A stretch of DNA of 64,000 nucleotides from positions 124,001-188,000 of the forward strand of contig JAXRKN010000025.1 in the NCBI GenBank assembly GCA_038502055.1. The letters run 5' to 3'. A program made the position numbers and the translations under genes. Source of the stretch: Tanytarsus gracilentus. Its lineage: Eukaryota > Arthropoda > Insecta > Diptera > Chironomidae. Below the pieces are notes generated by a model. That model was not told the origin of the DNA and did no database searches. It saw only the letters and a program-made list of their open reading frames with translations. Each line of letters starts with the position of its first letter. Positions within the stretch are counted from its first letter, which is position 1. Shown piece after piece: positions 1 through 13,060 of the stretch.

Positions 1-2257
1 CGGCGGTTCTTAACATGTAACTGGATTTACTTTAGAAAGAAGTTATTCGAGCAATTTTAAAACCTAAAACTCGTTTCCGATTTGCTTCACTTCCCCTTTT
101 ATCTCACAAGAAATTCTCTAGGTGCTAAATTGTGAAATGTTGACATTTCATCGTTTATGGTCCCTGTTACGAACAATTTTAAATATTTGTCGACTGTGAT
201 TTATGTTTGGAACCAATAAAATGATAAGAGGAGGAAACCCTCGGAATATTGTTCGTCTGAAAATATATCAAAGTTATTTCAGGTGGAAAAAATTAGTGGA
301 TGTTGGAAACAAACAAAAATAAAATATTATTTTTTATTTTTCATTGCTTGTATTTTTATCGCAACAAATCTCGTTCATTGAAAAATTATATAAATCCCAC
401 TCTTCTCATCATAACGATCTACACATCATGACATGCCCTCGCTTTATCCTTTTTATATCATAGAAAAATTCCACAAAAATCGTTCTGAACCTAAAAATAA
501 GAAAGCAAATTACAAATACGAGAGTGAAAGTCAGACACATTGTGACATGTAAATGATGTGAAAAGGGCAAGAGAGAAAATGAAAATAAGACAGACAAGTA
601 AGGAAGTGTCGCTCTGACTGCTAACAAATATTTCAACATCATCAACTGTCACCGCTGCGAAATACAAAAAGCTAACGAAACGCCGCCGCCCTCTCTTCTG
701 ACCAACTTGACATCTCAAGTTCACAAAATAATATGAAACACAAAAGCGAAATGAAAAGTGCGAGTGTTAATTATTTAAAGACAGATCTAAGCAGATTATA
801 ATCAGTGTTAAAAGGAAAAAATAAAATAATTTTTAAAAATTAAATAAAACGAATATTTTTTAAAAATAATTTAATGTAATTCCTGTAAGAAAGTAAAATT
901 TGAGACAATCTACCCGATTTTACGGTAATAATATGAAGTCGTTGGAGACAATACCACTTAAGATTTTTTTCTTAACAGTTTAATGAGACAACAAAATCAA
1001 ATGTCGTGATGTCGTTTATTGCTGCACATCAATTATCTCTCAGACTGAGATTTATTGGAGTAATTTACTTTGTTCATGTGTGACATGCTTCTTCTTCATT
1101 CCATCTTGTCGATTCCTATATGAGATTTATCATCATGTCAACTCTGCTCCCTAAGGCATATCTTGAAGTTTCTATCTACTTTTTAAGAAATGTCTATAGA
1201 CATTGTTATAAAAGTTGTTGCTCCAATTATTAAATTAAAATCAACCTCTTACAAGATCTTGTATAGAATTGAATGCAATTTTGCTATTTATAGTGATTTA
1301 CACAAACAATTTTATGAAATCAAGAATTGTAATTAGTAAAAACTTTAAAAATCTAGAATCGAAGCACATTAAAAAGTATTAGCATCAGCCGTTGTCGAAA
1401 CGCTCGATTGTAAAAATAAGAAGCAGAAGTGAATGAGTGAGTGAGGCGAGGAGCGACATAAATCATAGTAATAACAATAATAAAAAGTGTTCTAAAAACG
1501 AGGAAAGAGCAGAAGAGGAGAGAGAAAAAAATATAATTTATTACCCCATGAAAAAGCGTTATAGCAGCGCAGTGAGAGGAGAGAAAAATGAAATGAAATA
1601 AAATAAACATATTTCTTTTATATATATTTTATGTTTATATGAACATAAAGCTCAAGTTTTGTGCTTGTAAGCCATAATATATTTCATTTGCTTGTCTCAT
1701 AACATAATTTATGGCTTTTTCACCCCATTTTCCATTCTCTCTCGCTCGCTCGTTTAGTTGCTCTCTCAGCTCTCAAGCAGGAGCCCATACAGTTTTACAG
1801 ATGAAGCAAAAATAAACGAGAACCACGACAATTATATGTTAGCGCTGAAAGAGAGCTGAAAGGAGATTTATGTCGAGGTTGAGTGCTGAAAGTTAGGCTT
1901 ACCGTTGACGATGTGATAAGGCCGGAATAAATTTTCGTGCTATTTTTAAACAAATTGAGACTCTTAAATTAAACTTTCAGAAAAATTAAACAGAAACAGC
2001 TTTATTTCAAATTTCATGAGCATTTCTCAGATGCAACCCTATGCGCTACCTCTGTCTCACACTTACTGAGTAATTTAACCTCAATGAAAACGACGATATA
2101 ATTTACGACGGTGATTTTTTGGTATCATAAATAATATTTTTTTTCTCTTTCTATTATCGCTTCCTTACTCGATTCCACCGCATACGAAGAGAGAGAGAAC
2201 AAAAAAATATAATTTATATATGTCTGAATTCACATACATGAACACATTTCATTCGCT

Positions 2258-2286
2258 TTCTCTCTTTCTCTCTCTCTCTCTCTCTC
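2258..2286. repeat. (TC)n microsatellite
   Basis: A nearly pure TC dinucleotide run, the first of three such tracts in the window (others near 38688 and 41125). Confidence 0.9.
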
Positions 2287-3342
2287 CTTCCCCCAAAAAT
2301 ATGTTGTCAGTATTGTATTATGAAGTAATTATGTGTCGGATTTGGTTCTCAATGTTTTACGGCCATAAAATTATGTATATGACAATAAATTTTCCCCGGC
2401 GAACATTTACTAGCAGAGTTGGTGTGTTGAGTTGATGTTGTTGTTATGCATGTACTTGTTGTTATTATTTCTCCCTGCAATACATATTATTTGAGTACAG
2501 CTTGTTTCAGTTTAAATGTGAATTAAATTATAATCAGACATGGTGAAATGACAATGCTAATTATATTTTATAAATGAATGTATATGTCATGCAGATTTTA
2601 GCAAGTGTAGTTGTGGCTGTTTTATATTACGGTTCTATTATGTTAATGTTTCTTCTTATTTATTTATAGCTCGTTTTGTCCGTTATCAAATTATTTAAGT
2701 TAAGTATGACGAGTTTAAAGAAACCGCAATTAGCATCTGCTGTCCTAAGTCAAATACACAAAGTCCAAATCGAATCACCTCAAACCTTCAAACACACTAT
2801 TTTCTAACATTTGAAACTAATTGCGACAATTAATTCGTGCGGGCTCGTTTGTGCGGCCATGAAATGGGCATGATATGTCAAAAGAAATCATTCAAAAGTT
2901 TATGTATAAAAAGAAAGAGAAAAAATGTAGCAATCAAAAATATATTACTCATTTACAAGAAAAATGCCTTTGAGCAATTGATGGTGTAATAAAGAAAGAA
3001 AGATTAAAGCGATAAACTGTGAAATGGTTTATAAAACTGATCATTTCATAATAACACAAATAAATTTTTCTCATCATTCCTTCCTCCCTTGGCACGCCGG
3101 AGAAATAAATTTCGGATAATTTTTCATGATTCCCTCATTAATAATATCCACCAGCGAAGCGAGAAATATTCATTCATTCCGGTCGCTCTCTTTTTATAAT
3201 ATGAAAAATGTTTTCTCTTTGTAAAAGTCTTCATCAATATGTCAGCTACAATTTCTGCCTTTTATTGATAAATCATTTTTTATTTAGAACAAAATTGATA
3301 TGGAGCAAAGAGTTCTTGTTATTGTTAAATGAATGGTATCTC

Positions 3343-3432
3343 GAGGGCATTGAATAAATTTAGCTACCGTCCTCAGCCCAAACCAACCGTTATAAGCTGG
3401 CCCACATACAGTACAAAACAAACAAACATTTA
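3343..3432 (-). repeat. Dispersed repeat family K, copy 1
   Basis: Shares a diagnostic core (CCGTCCTCAGCC, then AACCGTTATAAGCTGG, then CAAACATTTAA) with copies near 44700-44793 (same orientation) and 52590-52712 (opposite). A more diverged copy is at 42076-42215. No coding potential is seen. It may be the 3' tail of a retroelement; the family is not recognised. Confidence 0.6.
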
Positions 3433-4269
3433 ACCTAAATTAAAATTCTATCAGAAATAAATCATACGATAAACTTGGAAAATCTTTACTACTTCAGGTG
3501 ACATATATTTTATATGTATCTTCTTCTCGACAATCTTCATTGTTGATTCATAATTTTATGAAATATTTCATAATTTTTTAATTAAGTCTAAATTTCACTT
3601 TTAAAGCTTGACATGAACTGAACAAATGTTTCGCTATATAAATTTGACATTAAAGCGTCATAAATTACAAGTTTATGGCGATTTTCTCGCATAGCTGCGT
3701 ACAATAATTTTTTTCGACTTCACTCGCGCACGTTAGACAAATTACATTAAGATTTTTCTGCGCCTGTCATAAATATTTTATTCTACAAATTAGATCTTAT
3801 TAAACTATTTTAAGCGTGTTTAAACTCACTGTCAATAACATGAAGATAATTTTTCTTCTCTCGACTTAGTACCGCCCGTCGAGTAATTTTTCATATAAAA
3901 ATATTTACATCACGCCTTGAATCTTGCTCTATTTTTGAAGGAGGGGTTTCCTCTTTATTATGTGGTGACATAAATTACTTACATCAGCGTTTATATTCAA
4001 CTTTATAGATGATTGAGACTTGCTGGGAGAGCTATATGTATGTACAAAGACAATGTACAAGACGACAGTGGAGATAGAAAAAGGTGTCCACATGCCATGA
4101 AATAAATTATTGATTATGAATGATTTTTTAATATGTGAATGAAAGTTCATATTTTTTGGAAATCATTGATGCCTAGATTTTTTAATGGGTCAATACTTAA
4201 TGATGACTCAATCAGATTTTAAAATATTTTGATTTTAATTACTATCTGCAAAGTTCTCTTGAATATAAA

Positions 4270-4871
4270 GAAAAAGCCTCACCGTTAAATTCTGGTCCTG
4301 AACGTAAAGTAATGAATTATCAAGAAAGCTCAATCCGTTCTCAATTTCGTAAGCGTGACAGTGTTCTCCGCGTTGTCGAAAATGACACAAAATTACTTCT
4401 TGATGTCACCTTAAAGTTGCTAAGAAAAACAAAGAACGATTCTCCAATGTATCATTGATGATCCTGACAAGAAGAAAATTTGCAAGGATATAAAATCATC
4501 AACAAAAATTATGAGTCCAACAGAGACCCTTGCCTTATTCTTGGATACCGATCAAAGTAAGGATTCTTATCAACAACTTCGAATGAAGGGATTGCAGCAT
4601 AATAAGCGAAGATTTAGGGATCGAAATAACGGCATCAGCAATTTTTACTTTCGGTCAAGACTCTTTGAATCTGACTCTTGATGACAGTCAATTATTTGTT
4701 GTGTCGATTAATTATGTTGGATTGATAACTGATGATGGTCGCATTCTTTATCTCAACTTGGCTCCTCAATCTAATCGTTCAGTTCGCCCTCAAAAAATAT
4801 TTTTCGGCAAGAAGATCGTGAAACAAATTGACGAGAATTCCAAACTGCTCTCAACTCATTCAACATGCTAA
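4270..4871 (+). pseudogene. Relic ORF, possibly RAG1/Transib-like transposase, upstream part
   Basis: Coding-like sequence is spread over three frames separated by frameshifts and stops: about 4273-4458, about 4453-4681 and 4665-4871. The pieces give a hydrophilic segment (RKVMNYQESSIRSQFRKR), a segment with SPTETLALFLDTDQSK, and a last segment ending LAPQSNRSVRPQKIFFGKK. The pattern of a Pro/Ser motif, then a basic 'RP' and hydrophobic stretch, recalls the RAG1-like/Transib transposase core, but I compared it from memory only. The matching downstream part lies at 7389-7640, on the far side of a nested transposon insertion. No intact protein is possible. Confidence 0.4.
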
Positions 4872-5388
4872 ACGACAAAAAATATAAATTTAATCTTACA
4901 TCAGGTAAAACTTAAGTATTTTTTTAAGAGTTTTTAAGGATTCTTCAGATCCAGTTAAATTCTTAAAAATATTTGTATTACTGGCTATCAATGATTACGC
5001 ATACAAAAATTAATTATGATCCAGAGCACTATTAAGACAGTCTAGAATTAAGTTATCTCCTGTTGTTTCAATCAAATAAAGTTGATGTTAAGTAGAGATG
5101 GTATCTAGAAAATAATAATTTGATCGCTTATAGGAACTTCCATTATTTATAAATAAAGATTTCACTTTCCTAATCATAGATGTGTTCCAGGCTCTAACGA
5201 AATGTTCTTTTTAAGGTTTATTCAGGATCCTAGACAGTTGAAATGTTGTTTATTAAAATAATTTTTAATCGGCTGATAAACAATTTTTTTACTACTTTTG
5301 AGGGGGTTTCAACTTTTTGCATCTTTTTTGCTTTTTGCTCTAAAATATTTTTTGAATTTAACGGATTAAATCAGACTAAATTAATGAG

Positions 5389-7356
5389 TAGAGTTTCTCA
5401 AATGCCCGGGTAATGAGATTTTGTCCTACCCGGGTAAAAAAATTTACTACCCGGGTAGCCCGGGCATGCCCGGGTAAGAATTTTTTTAAAAAAATACACC
5501 TATTTTTACTCAAATTTTCGGCTAATCTTTACATCGAGCATTTTAAGTAACAGAAATAAAAGTTTTTTAAACAGAAAATGAATAGATTAAAAGAAATATA
5601 AAAAGTCAAGGCGTGGAAACTCAGCGCACCACAGTGTTGAGGGCTTGAATGTGCAATGCCGTGCGATGTAGTGCGATAATGTGTGATGGTGAGTGGAAAA
5701 GTGCGATCGAGTGCGGGAAAGCGCAAAAAGTTGCTTTGTGCGATGTCGTGCGATGATGTGTGATGAAAAACGGTTGAGTGCAGTTTGGTGCGAAAAAGTG
5801 CAGAGAACAACGATATAGTGCAGGGATCAACGATGGAGTGCGATTTAGAGTAACAAAGTGAAGAAAAAAGTTTTGCAGTGAAGACGAGAGTGTTTAAAAT
5901 CGATCAAGTGCAGGGATCTTCAGTGGAGTGATCAAAAAAACGAGAGAGTGAAGAATAGTGTTTCATTTTGCGAAAAATCAACTTTAATTTTAAACTTTAA
6001 AAATTACTAGTTTTTTTTTTCAGTCACAAAATTATTTTATGACATCCCAATGTTAAAATCATTTTAAAAATTTACCAAAAACTCAAAAAAAATTATCGTC
6101 TCACGATCGATTTTTATCACACCACATCGCACTCAACTGCACTCCATCGATAATCCCTACACTTTATCGTTTCTCATCGCACATCACCGCACTGAAAAAC
6201 TCTCATCTACTCTTGATCGATTTTCATTGCACAAAAAAGCTCGCATCTACTCTTGATCGATATTCATCGCACATCATCGCACTAAAAAGCTTTTTATCAC
6301 ACATCTCTGCACAATTTCGTCACAACATTAATATAATTAATTTTGACATTAAATGACACTTAAAAACTTTTATTTGAACAAATTAAAGCATATTTGAATA
6401 CATATTTACCAAAAAAATAAAATTAAAAATTAACACATTTTTTTTGATTGGACTCGATTTAATTTGTTCAAATATAAGTTTTTCAGTGCCATTGGATGTC
6501 AAAATTAATTATATTAATGTTGTGACGAAATTGTGCAGAGATGTGTGATAAAAAGCTTTTTAGTGCGATGATGTGCGATGAATATCGATCAAGAGTAGAT
6601 GCGAGCTTTTTTGTGCAATGAAAATCGATCAAGAGTAGATGAGAGTTTTTCAGTGCGGTGATGTGCGATGAGAAACGATAAAGTGTAGGGATTATCGATG
6701 GAGTGCAGGGATCAACGATGGAGTGCGATCGAGAGCGATATAGAGTGATAAAATGATAAAATTTTCGGGGATCAGCGCTGGAGTGCAATAAAAAAGCGAA
6801 AAAAAGCGGCTGAGAGGAGCCTGTGCGCTGAGTTTCCACGCCTTGTAAAAAGTTTAACGGAAATAGTTCTTAAGGAACATTACACAGTGAAGGTCTGACA
6901 TTCGAGTTCTAGCCTTTGTTACAATATCTCCAGCCTCTAAAAATGCCCTCTATGAAGTAACTGATGTTGCCTAAATCGTTAGTAAAGCTTTAAACAATCG
7001 GTCCAAAATTGGAGATATTTGTTTGAGTCTTCTTATGTCATCTCATGGCTATTTTTTTGTTGCACTTGCATATGATGTTTCAAAATACTTTTTTGAATTA
7101 AAAAATTTCACAAACGAATCTAAATTTATATAGGTAAACTACCTTCTTGAGTCATGTAGTTTTGATAAGTGATAAAATTCATTGTAAACAAAACATTTTC
7201 AGGTATTGGTTTACACAAAACTTATAAAAAGCACTTATGGAGGAAGATTTTTTCACAAAAAAAATTAAGAAAATTTTCTTCGAATTTTTTAATTTTTACC
7301 CGGGTAAGGGTAGAGCAATTTTCCGGGTATACCCGGGTTACCCGTGAGAAACTCTA
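5389..7356 (-). mobile_element. hAT-superfamily transposon relic, interrupted by a nested element
   Basis: Termini are perfect 12-bp inverted repeats, TAGAGTTTCTCA at 5389-5400 and its complement at 7345-7356. They are flanked by the identical 8-bp direct repeat TTAATGAG (5381-5388 and 7357-7364), the target duplication typical of hAT. CCCGGGTA motifs cluster inside both ends. On the minus strand about 6854-7000 encodes a decayed hAT C-terminal dimerisation region: PILDRLF, then ATSVTS, then AGDIVTKARTRMSD, then MFLKN, with two internal stops and a terminal stop at 6854-6856. A second element (5607-6845) is inserted immediately downstream of that stop. Only about 720 bp of the original element remain. 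Confidence 0.85.
5607..6845. mobile_element. Foldback hAT-like non-autonomous element, nested
   Basis: A 1239-bp element with perfect 23-bp terminal inverted repeats (starting CAAGGCGTGGAAACTCAG at 5607; complement ending at 6845), flanked by the 8-bp direct repeat TAAAAAGT (5599-5606 and 6846-6853). The interior consists of diverged short repeats built on GTGCGATG and GTGCAGGGATCAACGATGGA. It also folds on itself: about 6130-6375 is nearly the reverse complement of about 6465-6710, around a loop of roughly 90 bp. No transposase is present. The open frames inside are by-products of the short repeats. Confidence 0.9.
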
Positions 7357-7388
7357 TTAATGAGTGAATATTATATTAATTTTATCAT

Positions 7389-7640
7389 TTGATTTTCAGG
7401 TCAAATGAGGTTCTTGAAATACCCAAGGTACATTTTCTACTCGTTTATGGTAGTGACGTCCTTTCCCGAATGGTTCTTCCACCTGGCTATTGTGGTAGTG
7501 AGGAGGGAATTAATCTCAGTGGCCAGAAAATATTTTTGGCAAATAAATACACATCTCTGAATCAGTGTGCCATGAACATACATAGTATAGTGTTAATTGC
7601 TTTAGATATTTTATCATTTTATTTTAGAGCCCGTTCTTAA
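7389..7640 (+). pseudogene. Relic ORF, possibly RAG1/Transib-like transposase, downstream part
   Basis: An 83-codon frame containing VHFLLVYGSDVLSRM followed by LPPGYCGSEEGINLSG. The spacing of a hydrophobic strand, an 'LP.G..SEE' motif and a Ser-Gly resembles the segment around the last catalytic Glu of RAG1-like/Transib transposases. It resumes just after the right target duplication of the hAT element, so it is most simply the continuation of the relic at 4270-4871. It ends in AT-rich DNA after RARS. The family assignment is from memory and tentative. Confidence 0.35.
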
Positions 7641-10600
7641 ATTGAAAATCAAACAATTATTTGAAGCCAGTTGAAAAAAAACTTTTGCCGCACACAAACC
7701 AAAAATCATCATCATCTTAATATTCCTCTCGGCTCACATAAACTTGAAACACTTAGAGACACGAAGTGTTAAAAAGAGATTAACATCTCACTTTGAGAAT
7801 AAAATGCAAATTAATGATTTCTTATAGATGTTGTGCCAGATTATAAAAACAGGTTCTCGACACACCCTCAACTATTTTGCAGAGCACGGCAGAGTGAAAA
7901 TTTACTTTTTATGATCATTTGCAAAAAGTTTACACTCTTGGCATGGCAGTCGACAATTTATAATTTTCGTGGTCATCAATTTCATCTCGTTTGTGTATAT
8001 TCCTTATACCAATAATTTTCAACCTTGCTGAAGACACCAATTACATTATATATTTTGTCTTAATATGTGTGGATGATATTATGATATCATAAAAAGTGAC
8101 AGCGTTGCTGCAGAGAAATGCTTCCAGAAATATAAACTCTTGCACAAACGCAGCAGGTGGGATTGTGACAAGTTGGGACCGAAGAAAATGAAAATTTCAT
8201 TTATTTTATGTACACAATGTCATTATTTTTTATTTCAATGTAAACTGCTGAGCAGCGAGCGGTTTTGAGAATCTCAACAGTGCAGTGAGGCAAAATGAGA
8301 ATGTATATGAATAAATTCTCTACCGATATAATTTGTATAATAATATAAATATTGGCTTTTGATGTGGGAAAAAGATTAAAATTCATTGCATGTTTTGTCA
8401 TTCTCCAACTTTCAACATTAAACACGCAATTTAATGATTCGATAATAAAAAAGTATTATAGAGAATTAACTGTGACTCCAATCGACACATACATATTTTG
8501 CGTATAAATTCACTCACAAAGTTGCTACCGATACTGCGAGGCAGGTGATTAAATTTATTGCTGGATTCTACATTGTTGCCCTTTATTGAAATTTTGAATT
8601 ATAAAATTATTTTAAATGAGTTCATTAAGTGAGTGAAATATATAGTGTAGTTAAAATTTTCCCTGGCATGCCATCAAGCAAAACTTAAAATCAATTGTAA
8701 AATTGCATTAATTACAAAATGATGCCAAATTTAAAAAAAAGCAGTTGTAAAAAATATTAGGGTTACCATCGAGAGTAAATAAATTACAAGTATATTGATC
8801 TCCTGATTGATCTCAATATCTCTCATCACTCGGTCTCTCACTCTTAATGAAGTGTTGATTTTACTTCATTCTAAATTGATTAGTTGTTTGGCCTTTATTT
8901 ATTTTTTCTTTTTTGTATGGTGGCGTTTTGGGTTTTTTTTTTTTTTTGAAATAAAAATCGAGCGGTTGAAAAAATTTTAAATAAATTTTTTTCCGAAGCA
9001 GGATTGTGTTTTTTTTAAATTTTTTTGGTTTAAAAATAGTTAATTGATTTACCTTGAAACAAAATTTTAATGTCTGCAATTGCACAACAATTTGATAAAA
9101 AACTAATTAATTTATCAAGAAACTTTTTGGTGGATTATTGTAGAATGCTTAGTATAGACAGTGTAATTTATTTAGTATTTAAAAAAATCAAATAAATTAG
9201 CCCATGATACTTAAATATTTTTGAAACCTGAAAATAGCGAAAAATATAAAATTAACTTTTAAAAATGCAATAAAACGGCACAATTTTTTTTTTCAAAATC
9301 TCTGGCAGCGCTCCTGATAATAGCATTTCAATATTAAAACTATATAAAGGCAATCGAAATAGGTAAATTTTTTTAAAAGAGGCTTAATTTTTTTTTATTT
9401 GTGGTAAAACTTTGTTCCTTCCTTTTTTAAAATTTACAGAAATCAATTGGGTGCCCTTTCCTTATTCATTTCTCTTATCTCATTAACAATTATAAATGAT
9501 TCAGCATTAACATAAAACGACATGCGATACGTTAAAATGATTTGCTGATCATTAGATATTATCATCGAAGATCGAAGTCGTAAATTATTTTACGATATAT
9601 TTCTACATTCGGAGGCAGTGTGAGAGATAAAACCAAAAACGACAGGGAAAAACTAAGTTATAAAAGTATTTTTTCTACCTATTTCCAGATTTATCATGCT
9701 GTCAGTTGTAAATTAATGAATTAAATTCATGAAAAATATTTCTCGGCTGCTATCGAGTTGACATTTTTATGATAATTGGTTTGGCAACACACACTCGATT
9801 CTCTCTCACATGTGCGACAGGAAACTGACCGTAGGATTTGCATATTTTTAAATAAAATTTATTTTATTGACTTTTAAATGGCGATTTCTGATTTCCAATG
9901 TGTCAATTTTAAATGTGCATGTGTCGATATTAAATTATATCATGGGATAGTCATTATATGTATGTATAATCATGGGAGCTAATTTAGGTTATCATAAATT
10001 CAATTGTCATGAGCAAATCAAAACGCATCTAAAAGTCAGTCGCCAGGATATTAACTTATTTGATTGATATTGATAAAATAAATAAAAAATTAAGGATAGA
10101 ATTATTTAATTCAAAATTTTTAGACATTTTCTATCATTTGGCATCGTTTTGGATCCCCATGTTATAGGAGAGCAATAAGTAATTGAATGTTCGCGTGATG
10201 CCAAACATCATTTAAATGTCATATCCATAATTAATTTGTTTACAAAAAGCGAAAGAGCTAGTGTCATCAGTTGAAAGTTGCATAATAGAACAGCAGCGGT
10301 GGCGGCAATAAGAAAAATGGTAAGCGAGAGCAATAATTCAGCCCTCAAAAGCAAATTTATGGCATTTAATAAGCGATGTCGTCTCTTATAATATTAAATG
10401 GCATGCACACACAAGGCCATTAATCTGAGTAGCGCAACATCCACAACAACAAGCATCGCATGAAAGTTGTAGTTGAAAGAAGAAGAAGAAGATAATTTAT
10501 AATTTTAAAATATATTACTCCTAGTAACAATGTTAGATTTCATGCTAGAACATGGCTATGTGTGAACTAGCTTGTGGCTTTATGAATGTTTTGGGCTTTG

Positions 10601-11362
10601 GTCGGATAGTTTTTAATTACTTAAAATTATATTTCAAAACTAAAAAATACTTTTACATTTTTAAAGTTTATGAAAAGTTTAGTTATTTTCCCCATAAATT
10701 CTCATCCCTTGCCAACTTTTTGTATTATGATCTACAAGCATTCAAATGATAAATGAGTTAAAACATTTTTCTTCTCGAAAATATTTTTTGTAAGTGCAAC
10801 TCACAGAATGATGTATGGAAAGTTCTTCTTCATGAAAACATTTTGCAACATCATCGCATGACTTAATGGTTTTTATCTCTTACATAAATGCCGCCTATTG
10901 CTTCTTTCCTTTTATATTATATGACACTGCATTCGAGGAGGTTGTTAAAATGAAAATGATAATAAATGTTGTAAAATGTCATTTCGTCGTCATCTTTCAT
11001 GTTTACACATTTTGCGGTTCTGCTGAGCCTTGAAGGGAGAAAATAGTGGGTCGAGAAATTAAGGGACGTCAATTGAAGAAAACAGTGATGAAAATAACTA
11101 GGGGAGACTCATAACTTCGGAGTTTTGAGCAAAATTTTACACAAGAATGAAGATTTTTTCACTTTTTCATGAAGGAATCTTCAAGGGAAACTTCAATGTT
11201 AAGATTTTTTTAAAAAATTCATGTGTTGCAATTTGTTACCTCAAAAAAAATTTATTGCTTCTTTTACGCTGTAGTACTTTCGGACCAAAACTTCGGAGTT
11301 CGGGACCATAACTTCTGAGTAAATTTAATTTAATTTTTTTAAAATTGGATTTACACTCATAC
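7641..11362. other. AT-rich non-coding stretch, no gene seen
   Basis: No supported exon or transposon end. It includes a poly-T tract near 8932-8947 and a short GAA run near 10478-10492. Short duplicated phrases around 'cttcggagtt' occur at about 11115 and 11290. Confidence 0.55.
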
Positions 11363-12447
11363 GGGAGAGTAGGGACCGGCCCACTCGGACTTATCGCTCA
11401 GCGATATTTTAATTTAAAGCGCTTTTAGAGTGGAAAATATTAAAAAAAAAGTCGCGTACTATCGTCACCGGATGAAAAGGATTAAGTGAGTGTTGAAGAT
11501 TGGTAAAAAATGGGTAAGAAAGCTAGAAATTTGAAAATAAAAATATAAAAATATAAAAAAAGAGAGAAAATGAGAAATCGCATGGAATTCAAAAATTCCA
11601 AAAACGTTATGAACTTATTAAAATGTAAACAAAATAAAAATTCTCTATTGATAAATGAAAGGTCATTGAAACTTAACTCTCGAAATATCAGTGAAAAGTG
11701 AATAGTGAATAGTAAAATTAATAGTGACAAGTGAAATTAAAAACATAATCAACCAGACTCTAATTTAATTTACATTACTAATCATTTTTTTAATCATTTA
11801 TTTATTTTTTCTCTATTATTATTTTTCTAATCTTAATTCAAATTTTAGGTTCACTTATTTATATATTTAATTAATTAATCGCTAATTAAGCGTTGTAGTG
11901 GAAGGATTTGACATCGCGAGATGATCAATTATCATGAAAATATTCATTGAGTATGGGAATACCATTAAATTAGGCTTTGTGATATTTTTTCAGGGTGATA
12001 AGGAAAGATTTATGTAGACTTGGTAAGCGCAATCGATTTAGAATACTGAAGGAACTGATTGCAAATGAAAGGCATCAAACTTTGGACAAAGGTCAATAAA
12101 GGCCAATTTAGTGGAGTTTCGAATAATTTGTTGTTGTTGCCATTATTTAATTATGATTTGAGTACGTTACTTGAGAAGTATTTCAGGAAGTGGGAAAAAT
12201 TAAAGTGAATCAATTAAATATGAAATTCTTAACTTAACATCGATTCTTTATAGATGGTTGAGAAGCGTATTAATTAAAGCCGGGTACATTAGGGTGATTA
12301 AGATTTTATTAAGTTGAACAAGTAAATTAATTAAAAGACGTAACTATGGAAATTTTTACAGTCCCATGACTCTTACAATAGAAATTCCAAATTCTTTTTT
12401 TTCTCTTCTGCAGCAAAATGCATTTATTTTCAAATCATAGATTTTAT

Positions 12448-12822
12448 TTACGGACTTGCCATTTCAAATTGTCTTATCTCATAAGCATCATATAAATTAA
12501 AATCGAAAGGCATTGGATCATCCAAAAGATCATTATTTTGAAATATCTCTGCAGTAATACTTTTTACCAGATCGCGCATAGGATAAATTTCTTCCCACTC
12601 TTCGTCTTCAATTCCTAGGATCTCATATTTTTTCAAATCTCTCATTAGTGAATGATTAAATGTGTAGATTGGCCTTCCGATTCTTCTTTTTGAGTTAACG
12701 CTATATGCTAGAGATTTATTGGCTAGAGTTTGGATGCTTCCCCGTTTCAAATGCGCATCGTATCTGATTCTGGCAACAGATACCTTGCGATTAATTGTTT
12801 TATTACTGAGTAACGTAGCCAA
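12448..12822 (-). pseudogene. LINE ORF2 C-terminal domain, copy 1
   Basis: A 124-codon frame with the landmarks INRKVSVARIRYDAHLKRG, GRPIYTFNHSLMRDLKKYE, EDEEWEEIYPMRDLVKS and a Pro-Phe-Asp-rich tail. It aligns along its whole length with the C-terminal 120 residues of the frame at 31199-31669, so the pair defines a conserved domain after the reverse transcriptase. It is no longer joined in frame to the rest of ORF2. Confidence 0.75.
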
Positions 12823-13060
12823 ATAAACTTGTGGTGATTGCTTCGTAAAGACGAATTAATAAATTCAAAGGCAAGCGCAGATTTTTCAAATATCCAATGA
12901 GTGCGTGAAAAGTTCGCATTGAACTATCAACTCGATCTTTTATAAAAATCTTTTTTAAAGTTGTAACAACTGGAATTATTTTATCTTGAATCCGAATAGA
13001 GGTTGGCAGAATAACATTAACTCCTTTAACAAGTCATCCATTTTTAGCCATCCATTTTTT

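Larger units (their letters stand above)
1..4264. other. AT-rich non-coding stretch, no gene seen
   Basis: No open frame here has a recognisable domain, splice pattern or codon bias; the longest are low-complexity shadows of TC-rich and A/T-rich tracts. It contains a TC-rich microsatellite (about 2258-2286) and one short dispersed repeat (about 3343-3432). It may be intergenic or intronic sequence of a large gene outside the window. Confidence 0.6.

Noticed and set aside
5529..6839. Minus-strand frames of 69-118 codons rich in Ser/His/Thr
   Set aside because: They read through GTGCGATG-type subrepeats of the nested foldback element.
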